From Haliclona indistincta (Eukaryota; Porifera; Demospongiae; Haplosclerida; Chalinidae), in the NCBI GenBank assembly GCA_964017065.1, contig OZ024787.1, positions 1,630,658-1,694,657 on the forward strand: a stretch of DNA of 64,000 bases. Direction: 5' to 3'. The notes beneath the pieces are model-generated. The model worked only from the letters and a program-made list of their open reading frames with translations, ran no database searches and had not been told where the DNA came from. Each line of letters opens with the position of its first letter. Position 1 is the stretch's first letter. Both the position numbers and the translations under genes were made by a program. Shown here piece after piece: positions 26,701-36,404 of this stretch.

Positions 26701-29550
26701 GATAGAGCACACAGTTTGGCAGCTAGCTGTTCTGGTGGTATGTATAGAGCACACAGTTTGGCAGCTAGCTGTTCTGGTGGTATGGATAGAGACAGCAGTA
26801 GTTGATTGATCGCTTTTCACTTCTAACTTTTTCTGTGTATCATCTGTTTGTGTGCCTGAGATTATAGAAATGACAGCATTTACTAACCAAACTTAGGTTA
26901 CATGAATTGTTGTACTTTTGGTCTGCTCTATCATCGGCTTACTCTCACATTTACATTTAATCTCCATCGTTGCTGCCATTTTTTGTTCTAACTGCATAAT
27001 ATGGTAGTCCTTGGCTCTCGACAAGTGCTCCATTGTGGCTGCTTTTCTTGCTGATGCATGTTTTAACTTCAAATCTGCAACATGTAATGAACAATTTCAT
27101 ACAGAACAGAACGATAAGAAAATACTAACTCTGCTTTAGTATACATTGACCCTCAGTTTCCAATTCCACAATCCGTACATCTCTAGCATAGCCCATTTTC
27201 TTGACAGATTCGATTGCTTGTTCAAGCTCTTGTTTCTCTTCTGTGCTAGCAACCAGCATTGCTTTGTACTCATGTATCACTAGTTATCATTAAATCACAA
27301 TTCAGTAAATGAATGCATTTGCTGCTCACCATCAGAGAGAGTGTCTACCTGAACATCTTGATGAACTGCCAGCTTTGATATGGCAACTACAAACAGCAGT
27401 TCAATGTGTGTGATTATAAAAGTATCACACTCTAGCTATAGAACATGCAGCATAGACAATATATAAGTGGTAAACCTTTTTCTTGTAGTTTCTCCAGCAG
27501 TTCTTGTTGCTGTTGATACTCATCTGTTAGAGAAGCAAGCTTCTTCTGCATGTTAAACATGTCATTCTCTAGTGTTGAAGATTTCTGATCTTTCTCCTGA
27601 CAATCACGCTCAGCTGCATTTAACTTTTCCTTTAGCTTCTGTTCTCTCTTCTGACTTGATTGTAGACTATCTTCATAAGCATGTACAACTATATACACCA
27701 TAATTTATACACTGTATTTGTAATAGAGCTGAATCTTACCATCATCTGGAGAAAGTTGGAGAGACTGTGGCTTCCCAGGTTCATGATCTGGCTCTTCTTT
27801 TGATGTCAACAACTCATGAACATTTCTCATCTTCATCTAACATTTTGGAATAGAACTATGGTTCTAGTCGATAAATAAACCAAACAAATAGTATATTGTC
27901 GTCTTTCAATACTTTCTCTGTGTATGCCTTTGCAGTCTAAACATGCATGAATTGAGGTGGCTTGTGTTATAATTGCAGTGGTTACATGTGTACCTTCAGT
28001 TCGGCTAATTTTTCTTTCATTTCCTCTTTCCCAGTGGGCCGTTGCTTGGATGAGATTGTATCCTCAAGACTTTCCATATCTTTCTCAAAGTCTGTAAACT
28101 TCAGTTCTAACACTTTCCTTTCTGCTGCTGATTCTTCTCTCAGTTTCTCAAGCTCATCAGACAATGCTTTTTCTTCTGCTTCTTTATCGTACAACTCTTT
28201 TCTCAGTTTCTCAAGCTCAGCAGACAGCTGTGCCTCAGCTAGCCCTCCCTCCTGCATAGGCCCTGCATTTGATGCACTATAGCAATTGACCAGTGTAGTA
28301 TGCTAAATACCTTTCTTTGGGACTGGCTGTTGTACTCCTGGTTTAAGTGATTCAGTACCTTTTGTTGGTTCATCTATAGCTAGTGATGGTTTGGACTCTA
28401 TATGCGTGTACATACATAACATGCTATCATTATACAATATCTACTGTGCAATACCTTTCCTGTATCCTAGTTTTTTTGCTATTGATAATAGTGGCTTAAG
28501 CTGCACAACTGATTTAGTCACATCTCCTACCAGTAGTCTCTTCTTAGCACCAGCTTTCTCCAGTGTCTCCATGATATCGTTCAGGTTATTCCACCTTGCC
28601 AATCCATATGCCGACATCCCAAGGTTGTTTGTGTGGTCTAGATTTGGATGGTATCTTAGTAATAGCTCCACAGAGGCTGGTACACCTTTCCTCTGACAGG
28701 CCAGCATTAGAGGAGTCCACCCATCATCAGTGGCTATGTTGGGGTCAGCACCATGTTTCAAGAGCAGCTCAACAACCTTTGGGTGGTCATTTGCCAAAGC
28801 AAGTGCTGTCCACTCTTGCTTGGTTTGCTCATTGATGATTCGACGTACATCAATATATTCACTATTCAAAAGCATTGACACGATTTCTGTGTGGCCATTC
28901 TGTGCAGCCATCATTAGACAGTTCTTCTTATGTTTCTCTACAAGATAAGGATTCGCTCCATGTTTCAGGAGGAGAGACGTTACCTCGAGATAGTTGTCAC
29001 AGCAAGCCACTAGTAGACATGACCAACTATTCTCACCAGCCTGTATATTAGGGTCGAGACCAGCTTCCAACAGCAGTTTCAATACTTCAATGTTGTTGTG
29101 GTCAGTAGCATAACGTAGTGCATTGTCATTCTTATCGTCCCTTGCCTCCTTGTCGAGGTTCTTGTGTGCTAGTAGTAGTTCAACTACTGCTGGATGATTG
29201 CTGGAGCTCGCTATCATTAGAGGAGTTCTCTTGTCGTTTGATGGAAGGTTAGGGTCGGCATTGTGTTCCAGTAGTACCTTCACTGCTTCAGTATGACCTA
29301 GCTGACTAGCGATATAAAGAAGAGGCGCTTTGGTGGGCTTTTTGGGATCGAGAGTGCACGGATATTTGGTATTTGGATCTCGTCGTAGCTGTAGGAGTTC
29401 ACGTAGGACCTCGATCTCATTTGCCACTTTCACTATTTTCAACAAGGAGTCGAAGTCTAAGTGCCCGGCGATCTTGTCTGGCTGTTTCTCTCTGAGCTGC
29501 ACCGTTAGTCTGTGCAGCTGATCATTCACCTGACCTAGGAGCTGCTCCAT
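23787..29550 (-). CDS. Ankyrin repeat - coiled coil - death domain protein, 13 exons
   Basis: Exons, 5' to 3' on the minus strand: 29550-28455, 28397-28311, 28262-27994, 27836-27740, 27688-27476, 27386-27330, 27279-27130, 27074-26943, 26855-26515, 26460-26419, 26400-26305, 26239-26080, 24115-23787. All phases agree and the sum is 3069 nt (1022 aa). An in-frame TGA lies upstream of ATG 29550. Exon 1 carries about seven ankyrin repeats (residues 75-335, for example APLLYIASQLGHTEAVKVLL and DGWTPLMLACQ). Exons 2-8 are Glu/Lys-rich coiled coil. Exon 9 has four in-frame 14-residue repeats around TASCQTVC. Exons 9-12 encode an unassigned block of about 125 aa. The last exon is a death domain (ITWKALIEALKDVRLRELAG). 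A cytoplasmic scaffold or innate-signalling adaptor is likely from the domain pairing; the function is inferred. Intron 12 (about 2 kb) holds transposon copies. Confidence 0.85.
24168..24265. repeat. Short foldback in the last intron of the ankyrin-death gene
   Basis: Imperfect inverted arms TTTATAGTATAGTAGGCAGG / inverse of CTGCAGACTGTACTATAAA, with GTACGCACC/GGTGCGTAC-like inner pairing. Confidence 0.65.
24895..25395. repeat. Segmental duplication, copy 2, within an intron
   Basis: Partner of 20395-20900 (see there), here inside intron 12 of the ankyrin-death gene. The hairpin is CATACCTGGGCC / GGCCCAGGTATG, with compensating differences relative to copy 1. Confidence 0.85.
25435..25865. 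repeat. Family A pieces in the last intron of the ankyrin-death gene
   Basis: A half foldback arm (GACGAAATCAAAATATGAAG, CCACAATGTAAACCAACAAG; 25440-25525) is followed by a family A 5' end (CCCTATGTAGGGATGGATGA, AACAAGATGGCAGC, CTGGAAACGGTGAAAATCGA, TTACGCGAGCAGTGCCCAGC). The two parts are next to each other in an order not seen in the full copies, so they are two fragments rather than one. Confidence 0.75.
26623..26790 (-). repeat. 42-bp coding minisatellite, four units
   Basis: Four tandem 42-bp units (starts 26623, 26665, 26707, 26749) inside exon 9 of the ankyrin-death gene. On the coding strand each unit encodes 14 residues of the pattern IHTTRTASCQTVCS, so copy number can change without a frameshift. 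Unit differences are few. Confidence 0.95.
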
Positions 29551-29799
29551 GACGTCTGATCCTTTGTGTAGCTGTCAAATAATCCTCCGTATAGCACATA
29601 AGATTTAGTAGCTACTTTTAATCATTACCTTGTATGGTATTAATGGACTATACCCTCCTCAAAGAATAGTGATTTAAAGATACTGAATGCAATTACTTTT
29701 AGTTAATGAATTTCCTCATCTGCATGGGTTTTAAAGTACACCATAGCAATGATGATGAATTCACTCCTTGTGATTGAGACACTTCATCACAGTTCATGC

Positions 29800-29973
29800 A
29801 ATAGCCTCGTAACCATTCTCAGTAAAAATTCACAGCTGATTAGTCAGGACAGATTTTCCTAATTGTATCCGCCCACTGTATGCCTGAAAATTACTGCCCA
29901 CTTACCACTTATGACTCAATTGTGCAACAGCAAGTGTTTGCAGCACAGTTGCTCCAGCCCCACCCGATTAAGT
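29800..29973 (+). repeat. COQ7-upstream-like sequence, third copy
   Basis: From about 29910 this matches the COQ7 upstream region: TGACTCAATTGTGCAACAGC, then CAGC...CCAGCCCCACCCGATTA and AGTAATA. It joins directly to the POT 3' fragment at 29974. Sequence before 29900 matches only weakly. Confidence 0.6.
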
Positions 29974-30448
29974 AATAAGAGGCATTGGTAATAAAAGGAG
30001 TAGTAGACTCTGATGATGTGCAAAGCTACTTATCCTGTACAACAAACACTTCAATTGCATATCCAGAATATTATGTGGAGTGGTACTGGAAACTGGGTCC
30101 TTATGCTATTTATGGTGTTGGACATACAACAACCACAGTGCTGCTGTATGTGCTCATCATTGCCCAGTCACCAGACAAGGTGAAAGGATTTGTTTTGGAG
30201 TGATGTTAGTTAGTCATGGCAAAACTTTGGTTATTGTATCTGAAATATTATCTCAAATAAACTATACATTGTGTTCTCATTTATCATTGACCATTTTACT
30301 AGTAGCAGTGTTTGTGGTCTTCCTGGTCCTTTCCAAGTGCTACACACTACGTGAGAGGAACAGAGAGATCAACATACAGGCCATAGTGGAGGAACACTAT
30401 GAGAGGTACATGGACCAGGAGGAGGAGTACATGAAAGAGCGTCATTAA
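29974..30448 (+). pseudogene. POT-like transporter, 3' fragment
   Basis: Starts in mid-gene at GAGGCATTGGTAATAAAAGG (EALVIKGVVDSDDVQSYLSC) and runs to the family C terminus MDQEEEYMKERH and stop. A 1-base deletion at about 30196-30200 (TTTT for TTTTT in the GFVFG codons) splits the frame. It lacks everything before transmembrane segment 9 or so. It could be the lost second half of the copy at 22208-22995, now separated by about 7 kb that holds the ankyrin-death gene. Confidence 0.85.
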
Positions 30449-30449
30449 T

Positions 30450-31265
30450 TCATTCAAAATATACGTAACTGCACTTCATGGAGTACTAGCAGTAGATCTA
30501 CATATGCACCACAATGACTATAATTATTATTTATTAAACATCGTCTCATCTATTTTTATCTCCCGTCATTGGTTACATGCTTGCCAGAAGCTGAGCTCTG
30601 TATGAACTGGTTGACTATCTGTATTTAAAATAATATTCTTTACATGTAAACATAGCACTTTATGTTCATCACAATACCTATTCTGATTTTATTCACTTTG
30701 TGAATTTCTTTGCTGTACCGTAACCATAGTTTATAGATGGTTTGGTGTGAAACTATTCAACTGGAAAGATTTGTATTTCGATAACCATTAGCAAGACAGC
30801 CAAACCTTGCATCTTACTCACCTGTTGCGGGTTCTACACTGCATGCTAAATTCCCTGCTATAGTCAGTATTGACTGGTTATATGTGAAGCTCTAGTTTCT
30901 GTCCGCTTCTATTATATCAGGAGTAGATTAAAATTGAATTGATGCACTAAGTACTTTAGATGAACAGTATTTCCATCGCTCATTTATTACTCTCGAGAAT
31001 AACTCAGTAAGCTCAATTAATGAATATTGTTTGAAAAACAAGCGATAATTATTAAGTTATTATAACAAACACTTTAGAAATATGTAAACAACATAGCGTC
31101 AACCAGTAATATTACTTTTTTAGGTAAAATCATCGCACTCATAATAGTGCACGTGTGTGAACAAAGAATAACTGGACAGATCTTCGTTGGATTTTATATA
31201 AGAGAATTATAAGGTGTATAATTATTATACTTTTCTTCGATGATTATTGTATCACTTAGCTAATA
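30450..31265. other. AT-rich intergenic region without recognisable genes
   Basis: Nothing coding or repeated that I can support. Confidence 0.5.
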
Positions 31266-31270
31266 TGGCT

Positions 31271-31355
31271 ATTTCTGGTATTAGTTGCTGATGGTATAGG
31301 AAATCACCTGATACCTGTTGTACTAAGAGGATACTGTTACTACTGATGTGGATTA
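31271..31355 (+). pseudogene. POT-like transporter, 5' fragment
   Basis: Resembles the first about 30 codons of the transporter: ATGGCTATTTCTGGTATTAG, CACCTGATACCTGTTGTACT and AAGAGGATACTGTTACTACT (SPDTCCTKRILLLL), with an in-frame TGA after the first codons. It ends abruptly at ATGTGG, where dynein-like sequence begins. Confidence 0.7.
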
Positions 31356-31359
31356 CACA

Positions 31360-31575
31360 GTTCAAGGCTATTCCAGTAGACATGCAAACGAGAGACCAAC
31401 AACATTTCAGAGTGCCCAGTTTACAAGACATGCACTTGATAAACTGTTGTAGACCTAATACTGTTACTACTGGGAGGAGGGGAGGAGGAGGGGAGGAGAA
31501 GGGGAAGGAGGAGAAGGGGAGGAGAGAAGAGGGTCATAGCAAGCAGGAGTCTGTCCATCACATGTTCTAGTACAT
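31360..31575 (+). pseudogene. Dynein heavy chain last-exon remnant
   Basis: KAIPVD is read at 31364-31381; after a frameshift RETNNISECPVYKT follows at about 31389-31430, against [21 protein letters not shown] in the intact DNAH exon at 3137-3199. A purine-rich expansion (31470-31530) follows, then GGGTCATAGC and GGAGTCTGTC at 31531-31556, which match the codons for VIAGVC at the dynein C terminus. It is a ruined copy of the end of DNAH, directly upstream of COQ7. Confidence 0.8.
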
Positions 31576-31760
31576 GTAACGGTATGTGCAACAGCACGCA
31601 GGACACTATATAGTATCGCTTTAACATCAAATTCGAGTTATCCAATTCATTACTAAACATTACTCAATTATGCGACAGCAAGCGCGTGCAGCAGATGTCC
31701 AGCCCCACCCGATTACGTAATACTGAGACCACGCCCAGCTCTACTACACAATTAAGCAGC

Positions 31761-32666
31761 ATGGCGACTCGTCGTGTTGCTGAGCGGTTACTGGTGTCTA
31801 CCAGGCGGTACACTACTCGCCCTCATCCGACCATTGACCGAGTGATCAGGATAGACCACGCGGGAGAGTTTGGCGCCAACAGAATATACGAAGGACAGAT
31901 GGCTGTGCTTGGAAACACTAGTACTGGTCCCATAATACAGGTAGACATGATGTGTATAGAGATCACGTGAGGCAGTAGTGTTTCTTCCTGACAGCATATG
32001 TGGGAACAGGAGAAGGCTCATCTGGAGTTATTTGAACGCCTCATGAAGGGGAGGAGAGTACGACCAACGGTACTAATGCCTATATGGAACATTGCTGGGT
32101 TTGCCCTCGGTAAGTATACATGAGTAGCTACTGTGCTGTTAGTGACTATTGTCTGACACTCAGGAGCAGGGACAGCTCTACTGGGTAAGGAGGCAGCCAT
32201 GGCGTGCACAGTGGCAGTGGAGGAGGTCATCGGAGAACATTACAACAAGTCAGTCGATGTGACACATATGTGTACTACTCACACACGTCTAATGTTATTG
32301 TCTGTATTAGTCAGTTGAGAGAGTTGCTTTCGACCGAGCTAGGAGATGAGGAATTGATGAAGGTATGATTGTGACCGGTAATAATTGTTAATGGTTACTG
32401 TTTGTTTCAGGGTATCAGTAAATGTAGAGATGAGGAGTTAGAGCATTTGGATATTGGAGTACAAGAAGATGCTGAAAAGGTAACTGCTGCTACCCTGTAG
32501 TGTAATGTGTGAAGACATGCTTACTGTGCCATGAATGGTGGTTATTGTGAATACTACCTGAAGGTACATTTAATCATTTTCTATTCAGGCTCCTGGATAT
32601 GAAGTGTTGTCACAAGCTATCAAAACTGGTTGTAGAGTAGCAATATGGCTGTCTGAGAGGGTCTGA
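31761..32666 (+). CDS. COQ7: COQ7, 5-demethoxyubiquinone hydroxylase
   Basis: A mitochondrial di-iron monooxygenase that hydroxylates demethoxyubiquinone in ubiquinone synthesis. Six exons: 31761-31940, 31995-32109, 32164-32248, 32311-32362, 32411-32479, 32589-32666. All have GT-AG borders and agreeing phases, giving 192 aa. The N terminus [19 protein letters not shown] is basic and Ser/Thr-rich, as expected for an import signal. The conserved core starts [13 protein letters not shown]. The iron ligands are visible as Glu in HAGE, the E-x2-H of EKAHLELF, Glu in VEEVIGEHY, and the E-x2-H of EELEHLD. It ends AIWLSERV, like the AIYLSERI of other animals. ATG 31761 is chosen because upstream codons are non-conserved. 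The upstream flank contains CCCGATTACGTAATA. Confidence 0.95.
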
Positions 32667-32991
32667 ACATTCTCTTCACCATTAACATGTCTACCGTTTT
32701 AAACACTTGAAAATCTTCTGTTCTTATGCTAACACTAAAATTGTTGCTTCAAAATTAATTCAGACTTACGACAGCAGTGGTAAGATCTAGACACAGACAA
32801 TGACATCATGGCAACTCGTACTGGACTTCACTTCATAACCACACCCTCCACTGTAGTACAACTAGACTAGGGTATTCATACGGTAGTGATGGCAGTAAGT
32901 TGCAATCTTTATTTCAAAGTTTGTTGTCATGTGGAAAATTTAAGATGTAACATGTATAATAGTAACTATAGAGTCATCCTCACTCATGCAC

Positions 32992-33147
32992 TCACTGTAT
33001 AGCAGGTCATTTTGGAGGGTCAAAATTGGCGAACGACTCAGATTTTGTGTTTTGGCGAATTTAATTTGGCACCCAGCATCTAGGTCAAGTATTACTGTGA
33101 TTTTGGAGAATTGTATTTGGCAAAAGCTCGAAATTCATAAATTACCC
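32992..33147. mobile_element. Possible short MITE
   Basis: The flanking sequences ACTGTATAGCAGGT and ACCCACTATACAGT are imperfect inverted repeats about 155 bp apart. Weak evidence. Confidence 0.35.
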
Positions 33148-33225
33148 ACTATACAGTAGTTATCGCTATTCCCCCCTCCCCGGCATGTGTTGTGTTAGGT
33201 AAAACTAACTATACTTGCACACAAT

Positions 33226-33656
33226 CTACCTTAGTGAGAATCTTCCAGAGTTTCTACATGTACTTGCTGTAAGCTTCATTCGTGTATGCAGAGGTGCCGG
33301 TCTTGGCAAGGAGAGGTTGTTGCTTGTAGTGTTTGGTGCTTGACGGTCAGCTAGAGATGACCTGCGTGAAGACGCATGTGTTGAGCCAGAGATAGGTCTG
33401 CTTGCAGCTACACGTGACACACTACTGCCTGAGATCTTAATAGAGGGTAGGTGAGGTGAAGTGTAATGTTTGCGTCGTGAGGTGATGATGCCGGAGAGTG
33501 TATTTTTTAGCTCAGATATTTCCAGTCTCTGCTCTTGAACCCGCTCTTCTAAGCGTCTTTGCTCTCTTCTCAAGCTTCGCAAACAGTCAAGCCATTCATG
33601 CCTCTGACTCTGTATCTCCAACCGACGCTGTAGGTCTTCTCTTAAAGCAGCCACAG
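33226..33656 (-). CDS. Coiled-coil protein, last exon (partial, unknown)
   Basis: Open from acceptor AATTTAG to a stop at 33226, about 143 codons. The N-terminal half is a strong coiled coil rich in Arg, Glu, Gln and Leu (REDLQRRLEIQSQRHEW, REQRRLEERVQEQRLEISEL). The C-terminal half is Ser/Pro/Arg-rich and disordered in character. No ATG opens the frame and there is an in-frame TAG just upstream at the putative acceptor, so it is read as a terminal exon. Upstream exons are not identified: the DNA to the right (from 33836) is a family A repeat copy. The family is not recognised. Confidence 0.45.
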
Positions 33657-33835
33657 ACTAAATTCGTGCTTGCTGACAAGCATTGCAGGGATTCCAAGAC
33701 CACATATTCTATCTTCCTGTAGCTGCACACTCCAAAGTGAGACGGTAGCCTTGATCTTTCCACAATCTCACGCACGGACTGTGTGGTGAGGGGTCCGACA
33801 CTCGCGAAATCTCGTACATGCACAGTCCACTCTTG

Positions 33836-34816
33836 AAAAGAAAATTAAAAAGATTTCTATCGAAATCAAAAGGATGTAGGGTTGTGAAATCTGCCACTGG
33901 TCCACAATGTAAACTAACAAGGAACAAGCATGGAATGGTAACACGATTGACTTGCTAACAGACCATAGATCCCTACATCAGTGGCTGCTGTGGTTGGTTC
34001 TTCTAGTTCAGCTAGTTGCTGTTGACTGACACCTAACGTGCATTCAGCTTGTGACAAAATATTGATCTTATGTACAGCCACTGATGTAGGGATCTATGGT
34101 CTGTTAGCAAGTCAATCGTGTTACCATTCCATGCTTGTTCCTTGTTAGTTTACATTGTGGACCAGTGGCAGATTTCACAACCCTACATCCTTTTGATTTC
34201 GATAGAAATCTTTTTAATTTTCTTGTTTGTGTCCTTTTTTCTTTTTCAGCGAAGTGCAGTTCAATATCATGCACGTACTGAGCTGTCTTTGTTTCCACCA
34301 TTGGTTTAGTTTTCCTGTTGTTGGTGGCTTTTCTTTATTATTAAGAATTTTAAACTTGTAGCTAATAATAATTGTTATGCTGTACATATCAGCTTGCCTA
34401 CACATGCATGCATGCAGTGAATACGAGCCCCGCCCACAATTGTTTGTAGACATGTACGGCGGTTGTAATTATCTGGCAAGCGCAGAATGGTGATCCTATA
34501 CGAGCTTACCGTTCTTCGAAGACTCCAGACAAATACATGCATGTGTTCTCCGTGATCCATAAGGCGCGGCGATACTCAAGCTAGTGCTTGGTCACGTGCG
34601 CTAACCACTGCTTGGTCACGTGCGTATTGCGCAATCGCATCAATGGCGTCTAATACTTAGCTGACAATGGATCACGATCGAGAAATCGCGGAATTTATAT
34701 CGACGTTTCGCTAAAAACTAAGTTCAAAAGGCACCTGCCAGAAGAATTTCATGACTGTTCATGGGTTTTTTGGTCTCGGCATTGTTCGCATAAAGGCGCT
34801 AGGCGCGCTGAAGAAA

Positions 34817-34849
<33 letters not shown>

Positions 34850-35092
34850 AGAAAACGAAGATGACGAAACACGATTTTCACCGTTTCCAGGTTTGTCACT
34901 TTAGTATCAATTTCGAGCACTCTCCTTGCTACTGTAAGATGGGGCAACGCCAGAGAGCAGATTTAAGTGTCTTTTGACGTATACAATTCATGACCAGGCG
35001 AAATATCAGCGTTTGAACGCTAATACATGTATGTAGCCGCCATCTTGTTTTCTCGTTCAACCCTACATAGGGAGTCACTACCGTGCCTCCCT
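33836..35092 (-). mobile_element. Composite repeat family A, full copy with foldback
   Basis: Order, left to right: foldback of two 146-bp arms (33839-33985 and 34075-34225) around a 90-base spacer; a segment reading, on the minus strand, ETKTAQYVHDIELHFAEKEK; GCCCCGCCCACAATTG; two GGTCACGTGCG motifs; AGGCGCGCTGAAGAAAGAAG; a (GAAA)n tract; CGATTTTCACCGTTTCCAGG; GTAGCCGCCATCTTG; and an end hairpin AGGGAGTCACTACCGTGCCT. It is about 1.26 kb, nearly the same as 38858-40087 and inverted relative to 42310-43532. No transposase is recognised. Confidence 0.85.
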
Positions 35093-35226
35093 AATTATAG
35101 CACTTAATTTTTTCTTTTTTTTTCAAGGAGTGTCCACGTGGGACAAAGATTATTTTTTCACACTAAGGTGTAGAAAGAAAATATAAGTTGAAAATAAAAA
35201 CAGTGATAGTCTATTCAGAGTTCAAT

Positions 35227-35870
35227 TCAGATCATAGGTACACGGCTCTCGCTGATTGCAACATCCATGTGAACATCAGAAGTTGGATGATGGTAGGAGG
35301 AGCGTGAACACCGCAGACACATGACGGCAGATCTTACAAGAGAGAACCCAATAGAGCAACGGAGCCAAGAAATAGTTTTGCTGTAGGTTTGGTGACGCTT
35401 TTCTGCCAGTAGGGAGGCAAGTCTCTTGTACATGATGGTGGCTGCAGGAGCCATGCCACCTGTTGCGGAGAAAACAAGTGATGTAAAAGAGCCCATTTCA
35501 ATCTCGCGAACTCGTTGTTCGTATGCACGTCTTTTGAGGCCTTCGTGCTGTCTGTATGTTGAAGTGAGGGATGACCTGCAATTGCTTGGTGCGAGGGAGT
35601 TAAAAACTCTTACATCAAAAAATGCACTCTGATCCCCAGAATCCTTGTGCACGAACATCGGCCAACCGAGCACCATCCTCTGTGTTTGAAGTCAAATGAG
35701 CGAGTCTTTCACCTGTAAGCGGTTGTAAGGTGGGCTCTACACAGCTACATTGGAGCAAACCTCAGTTAGAAGTTTTGCAGTCAGGTCTCTTATGTCATCA
35801 TGACGAATTGATGGAAACCCCCATGAGGGCAACTAAGAGCATGTTCTGAGGAAAAGCTGGTTCCACATAT
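35227..35870 (-). pseudogene. Retroelement polyprotein, C-terminal fragment
   Basis: The main frame (35227-35676) reads FFDVRVFNSLAPSNCRSSLT, KRRAYEQRVREIEMGSFTSL and KRLASLLAEKRHQTYSKTIS. Just upstream, in broken frames, are FPSIRHDDIRDLTAKLLTEV and RLQ...TQRMVLGWP. This order is the C-terminal part of reverse-transcriptase proteins common in cnidarian and sponge LINE-like elements, after the RT domain. It is broken by stops at 35700-35745. Degenerate and without an RT core. Confidence 0.65.
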
Positions 35871-35904
35871 ACATTGAGAGGGTAGGTTAGATGGTTAATG
35901 TCAT

Positions 35905-36265
35905 TAACCAATTATAGCGTAGCTTGTTGAGCTTCTCTCGCCAGATGCGATGCAGCGACACGAGGTCATTGTGCGGGTGAGAGCGGGCATCTGCACGTTG
36001 GACAAGAGTTATGTTCCTGTAGCCAGCGGCAGATGCAAGCATTACAGAAAGCATGCTGGCATGTGAGAGTCTCTTTAGCGTCTTCCAGCACTTCTTGACA
36101 GATAGAACACACACAGTCAGCAGGAACTTCGTCTACAAACAGCGATCGATCAATCCCCATGTCAGCTAGCTCATTGCGGAGTGTCAGTCTGTCACTGAGT
36201 ACTAAGTAGCCACTCGAGCTGCAGAAAAATAAACAGGCGTGGCTACGAATATTATGCATATGCAT
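35905..36265 (-). pseudogene. RING-finger protein with a frameshift
   Basis: A Met codon at 36160 starts MGIDRSLFVDEV, followed by a C3HC4 RING: CSICQEVLED, CQHAFCNACICRWLQ and NSCPTCRCPLSP, all eight ligands present. RING proteins of this type (TRAF/RNF41-like) continue directly into a DL-x-R-x-L segment; here a TGA follows SPAQ at about 36011. The expected continuation DLVSLHRIWREKLNKLRYN is found one frame over, to about 35945. A 1-base change therefore breaks the gene, or there is a sequence error. It would be an E3 ubiquitin ligase fragment. No further exons are identified; the retroelement fragment lies downstream. Confidence 0.6.
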
Positions 36266-36404
36266 GAGCTAGATCGACGCGTACAAAATCATCAGATTAT
36301 CTTGAATATTATTAATTTTAATAATTATAATAGAATAAAATAATATTAATTTTCCAATTAAATAAATTATTATTATTAACATATTTTAATAAATATTTCT
36401 TTAA

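Noticed and set aside
28391..29521. Forward frames opposite the ankyrin exon
   Set aside because: Shadows of the minus-strand ankyrin coding sequence.
31346..31570. 74-codon frame as a gene
   Set aside because: It runs from POT scrap into dynein relic and a purine expansion; frameshifted debris.
33498..33927. Additional frames upstream of the coiled-coil exon as its 5' exons
   Set aside because: No convincing donor links 33660-33927 to the exon at 33656, and the frames carry no recognisable motif.
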